Below, piece by piece: positions 1-5,531 of a stretch of 5,579 nt of DNA. The stretch is from an uncultured Chlorobiota bacterium (lineage in GTDB: Bacteria > Bacteroidota > Kapaibacteriia > OLB7), in the NCBI GenBank assembly GCA_946481475.1, contig CAMLOB010000308.1, forward strand, positions 1 through 5,579. The letters are read 5' to 3'. The translations under genes were made by a program, and so were the position numbers. The notes under the pieces were generated by a model. That model saw only the letters and a program-made list of their open reading frames with translations, was not told where the DNA came from and did not search any database. Within the stretch, counting starts at the first letter, position 1; each line of letters opens with the position of its first letter.

Positions 1-2
1 CG

Positions 3-1403
3 AATGTGGGGGGAATTACCTGGAGTCTGGCCGGGAACACTGGAACCGTACCCGGCACGGATTTCCTGGGGACGACGGACGCCACCGCACTTCATCTGTA
101 TGTCAACAGCGGATCGTCCAACGGCCTGATTCTGAACACGAACGGGAGCGTGCAGCGGAATATCGGCGGGGATGCACGGGGGGACAATGCGGTCGATATG
201 CAGATCAGGCGCGATTCCCTCTATGCCGTTGCTTCGGGGAGCAATGCAAGCATCGGCGGGGGTCGGAACAACACTGCTTCCGGCTTGGATGCAACGGTCT
301 CCGGCGGCTGGAACAACATCGTGAGCGGTGCGGAAGCCACCGTCGGTGGCGGGCTTGATAACGTCGCTTCGGGCCACCGGTCGACGATCGGCGGAGGCAG
401 GGAAAACGTGACGTCGGGTCAGAACACAACGATCGGCGGAGGTTTCGGCAATACCGCGTCATCCGGACGAGCGACGGTTGCGGGGGGGAACGACAACACA
501 GCCTCAGGGACCGCCGCCGCCATCGGCGGCGGCATCAACAACACCGCAGCCGGCGGATACAGCGCAATCCCCGGAGGAAGCTGGCTGACTCTGGACGCCT
601 CCTCTTCAAACAGCTTCGGTTTTCTTGGAGGAACCTCCGGCTCGAACGCAATGACCATATCCGACTCGAACGTCGCGGTGTTCGGGAACGTGGATCTCTG
701 GTTGGCGAACAACGATACGGCAGCGCGTCAGTTACGATTCTATGAAGCGGAGAGCGACACCGGAACATTCCCGAGCGGTACCAACTACACGAGCTTCCGG
801 GCCCAGGCACAGACGGCCGATGTCGAGTATCTCCTCCCGGCAGCAGCAGGTACTGTCGGCCAGCAACTGACGATCTCCGCGGTTGCGGGAACACAGGTGA
901 CGCTCGGCTGGGCAGCGGCATCCGACAGGGCAAAGAAGATCGGCTTCCTGACGCTGAGCGGTGAACATGTTCTTGAGAAGTTTCGCGGTCTCGATCTTGG
1001 AACGTGGCGGTACGATCCTGCTATCGATCCGAAGGGGACGCGTCACTACGGCATCATGGCGCAGGACTTCCACGCGGCGTTCGGCAGCGACGGGTTGGGA
1101 GAGATCGGCACTGACACGACGGTGACGGATCTGGATCTGCACGGCGTTTCGTATCTGGCAATACAGGGACTGGAGGAGAGGACGGCCGGGAACAGCGGGA
1201 GGATCCGCGAACAGGGGGGGGAGATCGAAGAACTCAAGGGAGAGTTGGAGAGTGTGCGGTTGCGGAACATGGAGCAGGCCGGGGAGATCGAAGAACTCAA
1301 GGGGGAGCTGGAGAGTGTGCTGTTGCGGAGCAAGGAGCAGAGCGAACAGATCGAGAGTCTGCGCCGAATGATCGAAACGATGCGGGAAGAACAATCCCGA
1401 TAG
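3..1403 (+). CDS. S74-type repeat fibre protein, 5'-partial (left paralogue)
   Basis: The frame is open from the window edge. The GTG at position 6 is probably not the start, because the visible protein begins inside a module that lies about 105 residues into the downstream paralogue, so the N-terminus and any signal peptide are missing. Counting from GTG 6: entry module (about 5-77, with FLGTTD and LILNTNGSVQR); seven 15-residue GGGxxNTASGxxATV repeats (84-188); neck (189-305, with VAVFGNVDLWLANND, LRFYEAE, ADVEYLLP); Peptidase_S74 chaperone (306-395) with expected catalytic Ser306 and Lys311 and motif HYGIMAQDF; coiled coil (about 397-463). The S74 domain differs from that of the next gene at only 10 of 90 positions. 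No cysteines, YadA anchor or sorting domain are visible. By family knowledge the S74 domain trimerises the fibre and then cleaves itself off. The surface-fibre or adhesin role is inferred, and a phage tail fibre is the alternative. Confidence is high for the coding call and moderate for function. Confidence 0.95.
   Translation, partial: NVGGITWSLAGNTGTVPGTDFLGTTDATALHLYVNSGSSNGLILNTNGSVQRNIGGDARGDNAVDMQIRRDSLYAVASGSNASIGGGRNNTASGLDATVSGGWNNIVSGAEATVGGGLDNVASGHRSTIGGGRENVTSGQNTTIGGGFGNTASSGRATVAGGNDNTASGTAAAIGGGINNTAAGGYSAIPGGSWLTLDASSSNSFGFLGGTSGSNAMTISDSNVAVFGNVDLWLANNDTAARQLRFYEAESDTGTFPSGTNYTSFRAQAQTADVEYLLPAAAGTVGQQLTISAVAGTQVTLGWAAASDRAKKIGFLTLSGEHVLEKFRGLDLGTWRYDPAIDPKGTRHYGIMAQDFHAAFGSDGLGEIGTDTTVTDLDLHGVSYLAIQGLEERTAGNSGRIREQGGEIEELKGELESVRLRNMEQAGEIEELKGELESVLLRSKEQSEQIESLRRMIETMREEQSR
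255..569 (+). repeat. 7 x 45-bp coding repeat (beta-roll head array)
   Basis: Seven consecutive 15-codon units without any insertion or deletion encode residues 84-188 of the left fibre protein. A Val or Ile ends each unit, with GG at positions 2-3 and Asn or Asp at position 6. The last unit has the form NTAAG..SAIPGG, which also ends both arrays of the neighbouring gene and looks like a conserved exit cap. The pattern resembles YadA-like head repeats, which form a left-handed trimeric beta-roll; that fold is inferred. Confidence 0.93.
921..1190 (+). other. Peptidase_S74 intramolecular chaperone domain (left gene)
   Basis: Residues 306-395 start with SDRAKK, which matches the SDxxxK pattern of the endosialidase-type C-terminal chaperone: Ser306 is the expected nucleophile and Lys311 its partner. 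Downstream are LGTWRYDP, RHYGIMAQDFHAAFG and LHGVSYLAIQGLEERT, matching the family's conserved core and closing helix. Cleavage is expected just before Ser306. Catalytic activity is inferred from motif conservation. Confidence 0.88.
1218..1343 (+). repeat. 63-bp tandem duplication in coiled-coil coding region
   Basis: Two adjacent 63-bp copies (1218-1280 and 1281-1343) encode GEIEELKGELESV followed by RLRNMEQA or LLRSKEQS. The duplication is exactly three heptads (21 residues), so the a/d register is kept from Ile400 to Met459. The neighbouring paralogue has a single unexpanded coiled coil, so this is a lineage-specific lengthening of the C-terminal stalk. An 8-G run (1214-1221) sits at the left junction. 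Confidence 0.92.
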
Positions 1404-1573
1404 TGCAGATTCCTGCGGGAAATCGTCATTGCAGGGTGGTCTTCCGACACAGACGATCGCGAGTGCACCGGCAGGTCCGCTTGCTTCCGGAGCCTGCACC
1501 TTCGTACCTTCAGAAGTTTCCGGAGGAAGTGCTCTCGCAGAGTTGATTTGTTCCATCAGACAATCAGACCAGT
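1404..1573. other. Intergenic region between the two fibre genes
   Basis: This 170-bp stretch has no supported gene. Just after the stop codon, GATTCC (1408-1413) faces GGAAATC (1418-1424) across a TGCG loop with one bulged A. A competing perfect pair, CCTGC (1412-1416) with GCAGG (1431-1435), overlaps it. Neither is followed by a T run, so a terminator is doubtful. GGAGGAAG at 1522-1529 looks like a ribosome-binding site but lies 44 nt before the ATG, with an in-frame TGA at 1544 between them. No convincing -35/-10 pair or Bacteroidota-type TTTG/TAnnTTTG promoter was found. Confidence 0.6.
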
Positions 1574-1711
1574 ATGCATACGGTGTTGTTCTTTCCGATC
1601 GGGCCACGGCGCCGTTCTGCGCTGCTGCAAACGCACTCTCTCACACGAATCCGTGCGTTCATCTTCTTCCTCGGGGTGTTCGGACTCCTTCCGGCATTCC
1701 CTGCCGTCGCC
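1574..1711 (+). other. Signal peptide of the large fibre protein
   Basis: Residues 1-46 hold a basic n-region (PRRR at 11-14, with Arg25 and Arg27), a hydrophobic core of about 14 residues (FIFFLGVFGLLPAF) and an Ala-X-Ala site (Ala44-Val45-Ala46) before Gln47-Asp48. This fits Sec export with signal peptidase I cleavage after Ala46. There is no lipobox cysteine, so it is not a lipoprotein. It argues for a cellular surface or secreted protein rather than a phage virion part. Confidence 0.85.
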
Positions 1712-4700
1712 CAGGATCGCGACTTACGCGCGGAGCGCATCGTCATCGACGACGATGCCTCCGACGGTACCACAAATACGATGACCATCCAGACGCCGAA
1801 TCCGCTCGGTCGGGATGTGGTACTGACGATTCCGGATCTCGGCACCGATTCGGCGCAGTTCCTGCTGGTGCCGACCGGGAGTGGGGGAACATGGCTGCTG
1901 GGGGGAAACGCCGGAACGTCGTCCGGCACGAACTTCCTTGGAACGACCGACGGGACGGCGCTGCATCTGTACGTGAACGGCGGATCCTCGAACAGCCTGA
2001 TCCTGAATACCAACGGCAGCATTCAGCGCAGTGTCGGTGGCGACTCCCGTGGAACGGAGGCCGTCGATTTGCAGCTCGGCAGGGCTGGCGCCTTCCAGGT
2101 AGCCTCCGGATTTCGGGCAACCATCGGAGGGGGCGGGGACAACACCGCATCGGGAAATCGATCGACGATCTCCGGCGGTACCGGCAACGTCGCTTCGAGT
2201 AGTTTGTCGACGGTGTCGGGTGGTGCGAATAACAGGGCTGCGGGCAATCTGTCCACGATCGGAGGTGGCGGCGAAAACGCTGCGACGGGAGATCAGTCGA
2301 CTGTCGGCGGAGGGCAGCGCGATACAGCGTCGGGAGCGTATGCGACGGTTGGAGGAGGACAGCGCAATGTCGCGTCGGGAGCGTATGCAACGGTCGGAGG
2401 AGGAGAGAGCAATGTTGCTTCGGGAGAGCATTCGACAGTCGGTGGTGGAGATGACAATACTGCTTCGGGTATCTACGCCACGGTTGCAGGAGGCTTGAGC
2501 AATACCGCTGCAGGCGACCACTCCGCAATTCCCGGCGGTCGGCTTCTGGTACTCGATACCGCTGCCGTCGGAAGCTTCGGTTTTCACAGCGGGACCGCCG
2601 GTATGACGATCAACACACCCGGCGTCGCGGTCTTCGGCAACACCGATCTCTGGCTGGCGAACAACGACAACTCGGCACGTCGTCTCCGCTTCTATGAAGC
2701 GAATAACACTTCAGGCATTTTCCCCCCTGCCACTACCTTCCACACCTCGTTTGAGGCAGGAGATCAGACGGCCGATATCCGCTATATACTCCCCCGTTCC
2801 ACGACGGCAACACTGACGGCTCAGGAAGGCTTGTTGCAATACGATGCCGCCACCGGGCAACTCAGTTGGCTTGATCCGGCTGCCATTACTTCTCCTCAGG
2901 CATCCTGGTCCCGTCTCGGCAACGCAGGAACCAACCCGCTCACAAACTTCATCGGTACCACAGATGCTGTCGCATTCCACATACGCACGGGCAACAATGA
3001 TCGGCTGATCTTCAACACGAACGGGAGCATTCAGCGTGATGCTGGTGGAAACGCCCGCGGAGCAAACGCGATCGATTTGCAAACTGACCGGAATAATGTG
3101 GATCAGGTAGCATCCGGCCTGAACTCAGGCATCGGGGCGGGAGTACGCAACAAGGCTTCGGGTGATATGTCAACCGTCGGCGGAGGGCAGGAAAACGTTG
3201 CATCGGATAAATGGACGGTGGTGGGCGGCGGGCGAAGGAACGTAGCGACGCTTTCATGGGCAACGGTCGGCGGCGGAGACGAGAACACGGCCTCCGGTGA
3301 TTACTCATTTGTTGGCGGGGGTTTTCAAAACACCGCTTCCAATACGTATGCGGTGGTTGGGGGAGGTTTTGACAACGTTGTATCGGCAGGTGGGTCAACG
3401 GTCGCCGGGGGAGTGAGCAATACCGTATCGAAAGCTTTCTCCACCATTGGAGGAGGCGAAGGCAACACCGCCTCGGAAGAGTGGACAACGGTTGCAGGGG
3501 GGAAGAGCAACAGAGCGTCGGCGGTGAGCGGGACGGTCGGAGGGGGAAAGGGGAACACCGCATCGGGAGAGTTATCAACGGTCGGAGGGGGAGGAATCAA
3601 TACGGCTTCGGGGTTCCGATCGACGGTTGGAGGAGGGGAAAAGAACACGGCGTCGGGAACAAGTTCGACGGTTGCCGGAGGAGATGCGGACACCGCTTCG
3701 GGAGTCCGGTCAACGGTCGGAGGAGGGGGCAACAACACCGCATCGGGTGAATACTCAACGGTCGCCGGGGGACAGTCGAACACAGCGTCGGGTGAACGCT
3801 CAACGGTGGCGGGAGGTCAGTCGAATCTCGCATCGGGCCGATGGGCGGGCGTGGGTTCGGGGGAGAACGACACCGCTTCGGGTCTCTATGGGTGGATCGG
3901 AGGAGGTTCGGAGAACACCGCATCCGGCGCATGGACCGTGATCGGAGGAGGTCAGTTCAACGATGCTTCCACAACGGTTGCAACGGTTGGAGGGGGTGGT
4001 GGTAACAATGCCTCGGGTTTCGGGGCCACGATTGCCGGCGGGATATTCAGTAGCGCGACGGCGGAGAATGCAACGGTCGGAGGAGGGCGGAGCAATATCG
4101 CTTCGGGCATTGCAGCCACAATCGGAGGAGGAGGGAGCAACACCGCTTCGGGGTCTGCCTCAACGATCGGAGGGGGTGAGGACAACAAGGCGTCGGAACA
4201 GTATGCGACGGTCGCAGGGGGGAAGAACAACAGAGCGTCGGCGAAGAGCGCGACGGTAGGAGGAGGAGAGGCCAACACCGCGCCTGGCATGTATTCAACC
4301 GTTCCCGGGGGGAACGCGAACACCGCCGGGGGTGAATTCGGGACGGTTGGCGGAGGGTTCAACAACAAGGTGTCGAAGGCATGGGCCACGATTGCAGGAG
4401 GAGACGGCAACACCGCATCGGGACTGTGGGCAACAGTTGCAGGGGGGGGGCTCAACATCGCTTCGGGTCTGGCAGCCACGATTGGGGGGGGGGAAACGAA
4501 CACGGTATCGGATCGGTGGGGAACGATCGGAGGAGGGAAGGGCAACACTGTTTCGGGTGAGTATGCCACGGTCACCGGAGGGTCCGGCAACAGCGCGTCG
4601 GGTCTCTATGCGTGGATCGGAGGAGGTTCGGAGGACACCGCATCCGGCGCATGGAGCGTGATCGGAGGAGGTCGGTTCAACGACGCTTCCGGAACGGTTG

Positions 4701-5491
4701 CAACGGTTGGGGGGGGGCAAACAAACACCGCCGCCGGATATGCCTCGGCAATTCCGGGCGGCTTCGGACTGACGCTTGACGCCAATGCGGACATGAGCTT
4801 CGGATTCCTGGGTGCGGACACCGTCGCGAACCGCATGACGATCAGCTCCTCCAACGTCGCCGTCTTCGGCAACGTCGATCTCTGGCTGGCAAACAACGAC
4901 AACGCCGCGAGTCAGATACGGTTCTATGAAGCGTACAACACCGCCGGAGCCTTCCCGAACGGCACCAACTACACGAGTTTCCAGGCGCAGGCCCAGACGG
5001 CCGACATCGAGTATATCCTGCCCGCTGCCGCCGGCACCGTCGGACAGCAACTGACGATCTCGGCGGTCGCCGGAACACAGGTCACGCTCGGCTGGGCTGC
5101 CGCTTCCGACCGTGCGAAGAAGACGAATTTCCTGACGTTGAGCGGAGAAGACGTGCTGAAGAAGTTCCGGACATTCAAGCTCGGTACGTGGCGATACGAT
5201 CCGTCAATCGATCCGAAGGGAACGCGACACTACGGGATCATGGCGCAGGACTTCCACGCTGCGTTCGGCAGCGACGGACTGGGGGAGATCGGTACGGACA
5301 CGACGGTGACGAATCTGGATCTGCACGGCGTTTCGTATCTGGCGATTCAGGGACTGGAGGAGCGGACGGTCGGGAACAGCGGGACGATCGCCAGGCAGGC
5401 CGGACGTATCGAGGAACTCGAGGAAGAAGTCCGGAATCTACGCGCCCAGATGGAGGAGCTTCGGAGGATGATGAAGGAAAACAATCGATAG
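1574..5491 (+). CDS. Exported modular repeat fibre with C-terminal Peptidase_S74 chaperone (tail fiber domain-containing protein)
   Basis: A complete 1305-residue protein. Order: signal peptide (1-46, AVA|Q); beta N-domain (47-106, IVIDDDASDGTTNTMTIQTP, VLTIPDLG); entry module (107-178); nine 15-residue repeats (185-319); neck (320-407); linker (408-444, GLLQYDAATGQLSWLD); second entry module (445-514); 36 repeats (521-1060); second neck (1061-1177); S74 chaperone (1178-1267; Ser1178, Lys1183; HYGIMAQDF); coiled coil (1272-1300, heptad positions Ile, Leu, Val, Leu, Met, Leu, Met). It has no cysteine and no outer-membrane anchor. ATG 1574 is chosen because TGA at 1544 closes the frame upstream and no other ATG precedes the signal peptide; there is no Shine-Dalgarno site. 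The n-region is long, so GTG 1583 is an alternative start. Family knowledge gives a trimeric fibre released from its chaperone by self-cleavage; adhesion is inferred. It could share a transcript with the upstream paralogue, but the 170-bp gap leaves this open. Confidence 0.97.
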   Translation: MHTVLFFPIGPRRRSALLQTHSLTRIRAFIFFLGVFGLLPAFPAVAQDRDLRAERIVIDDDASDGTTNTMTIQTPNPLGRDVVLTIPDLGTDSAQFLLVPTGSGGTWLLGGNAGTSSGTNFLGTTDGTALHLYVNGGSSNSLILNTNGSIQRSVGGDSRGTEAVDLQLGRAGAFQVASGFRATIGGGGDNTASGNRSTISGGTGNVASSSLSTVSGGANNRAAGNLSTIGGGGENAATGDQSTVGGGQRDTASGAYATVGGGQRNVASGAYATVGGGESNVASGEHSTVGGGDDNTASGIYATVAGGLSNTAAGDHSAIPGGRLLVLDTAAVGSFGFHSGTAGMTINTPGVAVFGNTDLWLANNDNSARRLRFYEANNTSGIFPPATTFHTSFEAGDQTADIRYILPRSTTATLTAQEGLLQYDAATGQLSWLDPAAITSPQASWSRLGNAGTNPLTNFIGTTDAVAFHIRTGNNDRLIFNTNGSIQRDAGGNARGANAIDLQTDRNNVDQVASGLNSGIGAGVRNKASGDMSTVGGGQENVASDKWTVVGGGRRNVATLSWATVGGGDENTASGDYSFVGGGFQNTASNTYAVVGGGFDNVVSAGGSTVAGGVSNTVSKAFSTIGGGEGNTASEEWTTVAGGKSNRASAVSGTVGGGKGNTASGELSTVGGGGINTASGFRSTVGGGEKNTASGTSSTVAGGDADTASGVRSTVGGGGNNTASGEYSTVAGGQSNTASGERSTVAGGQSNLASGRWAGVGSGENDTASGLYGWIGGGSENTASGAWTVIGGGQFNDASTTVATVGGGGGNNASGFGATIAGGIFSSATAENATVGGGRSNIASGIAATIGGGGSNTASGSASTIGGGEDNKASEQYATVAGGKNNRASAKSATVGGGEANTAPGMYSTVPGGNANTAGGEFGTVGGGFNNKVSKAWATIAGGDGNTASGLWATVAGGGLNIASGLAATIGGGETNTVSDRWGTIGGGKGNTVSGEYATVTGGSGNSASGLYAWIGGGSEDTASGAWSVIGGGRFNDASGTVATVGGGQTNTAAGYASAIPGGFGLTLDANADMSFGFLGADTVANRMTISSSNVAVFGNVDLWLANNDNAASQIRFYEAYNTAGAFPNGTNYTSFQAQAQTADIEYILPAAAGTVGQQLTISAVAGTQVTLGWAAASDRAKKTNFLTLSGEDVLKKFRTFKLGTWRYDPSIDPKGTRHYGIMAQDFHAAFGSDGLGEIGTDTTVTNLDLHGVSYLAIQGLEERTVGNSGTIARQAGRIEELEEEVRNLRAQMEELRRMMKENNR
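1892..2794 (+). repeat. Module block copy 1 (entry module, 9-repeat array, neck)
   Basis: Residues 107-407. The block opens with Trp107, then FLGTTDGTALHLYV, LILNTNGSIQR, VGGDSRG and AVDLQ. It continues through the short array and closes with IPGG, VAVFGNTDLWLANND, LRFYEA and ADIRYILP. The same order recurs at 2906-5023 and in the left gene, so the fibre appears built by duplication of a whole entry-array-neck cassette. Confidence 0.88.
2126..2530 (+). repeat. 9 x 45-bp coding repeat (first head array)
   Basis: Nine gapless 15-codon units (residues 185-319). The central three (GGGQRDTASGAYATV, GGGQRNVASGAYATV, GGGESNVASGEHSTV) are most alike at both protein and DNA level, suggesting recent unit duplication. 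The array ends with the NTAAG..SAIPGG exit cap. Confidence 0.94.
3881..4710 (+). repeat. 720-bp-spaced near-identical segments (16-repeat higher-order period)
   Basis: Bases 3881-3990 and 4601-4710 differ at 7 of 110 positions and are separated by exactly 720 bp, or 16 units. Both encode LY(G/A)WI, GGGSE(N/D)TASGAW, and GG(Q/R)FNDAS. Bases 3494-3538 and 4214-4258 (AGGKxNRASAxS.TV) also match at the same 720-bp spacing. This indicates duplication of a 16-unit block followed by divergence. Confidence 0.8.
4442..4493 (+). other. Paired long G tracts (9 G and 10 G) inside the array
   Basis: Runs of 9 G (4442-4450) and 10 G (4484-4493) encode consecutive glycine codons in two adjacent repeats. 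Loss of one G from either run leads to a TGA at 4659-4661, and gain of one G to a TGA at 4558-4560. Both lie upstream of the S74 domain. Slippage is possible at such tracts, but switching is not shown here. Confidence 0.75.
4709..4717 (+). other. Third long G tract (9 G) at the last repeat
   Basis: This nine-G run lies at the start of the 36th repeat. Gain of one G would reach a TGA at 4777-4779 and loss of one G a TGA at 4770-4772, so either slip ends translation before the neck and S74 domain. Confidence 0.75.
5105..5374 (+). other. Peptidase_S74 intramolecular chaperone domain (large gene)
   Basis: Residues 1178-1267 begin SDRAKK, with expected catalytic Ser1178 and Lys1183. The conserved LGTWRYDP, RHYGIMAQDFHAAFG and HGVSYLAIQGLEERT motifs follow in order. 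Of 90 positions, 80 are the same as in the left paralogue. The expected self-cleavage site is Ala1177-Ser1178, which would release the mature fibre without its chaperone and coiled coil. Confidence 0.88.
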
Positions 5492-5531
5492 GGGGAAGGT
5501 CCGGAGGACAACCCTGTGCACAACCCCCTTT
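5491..5531 (+). terminator. Weak terminator-like structure after the large gene
   Basis: GGGGG (5491-5495, overlapping the last base of the stop codon) can pair with CCCCC (5524-5528), which is followed by only three T. A small inner hairpin, GTCC-gga-GGAC, lies at 5499-5509. The T tail is short and the large internal loop is unpaired, so this is a tentative call. Confidence 0.25.

Larger units (their letters stand above)
3134..4753 (+). repeat. 36 x 45-bp coding repeat (main head array)
   Basis: Residues 521-1060 are exactly 36 units of 15 residues. A Val or Ile falls at every 15th residue from 520 to 1060, with no indel over 1620 bp. The consensus is GGGxxNTASGxxSTV, with variable positions 4-5 and 11-12. 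The fold is probably a long left-handed beta-roll as in YadA-type heads (inference). The array carries three long G tracts near its 3' end, a 720-bp higher-order periodicity, and aromatic residues concentrated at position 12 of the unit. Confidence 0.95.
2906..5023 (+). repeat. Module block copy 2 (entry module, 36-repeat array, neck)
   Basis: Residues 445-1150. It opens with Trp445, GNAGTNPLTNFIGTTD, LIFNTNGSIQR, AGGNARG and AIDLQ, and closes with IPGG, VAVFGNVDLWLANND, IRFYEA and ADIEYILP. The entry module of copy 2 has diverged from copy 1 (AFHIRTGNNDRLIF in place of ALHLYVNGGSSNSLIL). The neck of copy 2 is closer to the left gene's neck than to copy 1's neck, which suggests exchange of 3' ends between the paralogues. 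Confidence 0.88.

Noticed and set aside
1541..1580. TTGATT ... TATGCA as a sigma-70 promoter
   Set aside because: The spacing is 24 bases and the supposed -10 box overlaps the start codon, so it cannot be a normal promoter for this gene.
732..1607. Antisense open frame of 291 codons across the end of the left gene
   Set aside because: It overlaps the well-supported S74 and coiled-coil coding sequence, shows no recognisable domain and has composition typical of a shadow frame.
1429..2202. Forward open frame spanning the intergenic region and the start of the large gene
   Set aside because: It runs out of frame through the signal peptide and first array, becoming Arg-rich and Gly-rich without any motif; only its first part is intergenic.
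4442..4493. G-quadruplex on the coding strand
   Set aside because: Only two long G runs occur, separated by 33 bases that include one further GGG; the loops are long and the glycine codons explain the runs, so I do not claim a functional quadruplex.
3325..4590. Long antisense open frames rich in PPP and SPEAVLPPPP
   Set aside because: They are mirror images of the GGG repeats. The 45-bp period lets a stop-free frame persist across many units, and they have no plausible start context or domain.
3134..4753. Possible CRISPR array because of regular 45-bp repetition
   Set aside because: The units are imperfect, in frame, and encode a continuous protein with conserved residue positions; there are no unique spacers between identical repeats.
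5375..5491. C-terminal type IX sorting domain or YadA anchor
   Set aside because: The terminal residues form an amphipathic, charged coiled coil with no beta-barrel strands, aromatic C-terminal residue or beta-sandwich sorting motif.
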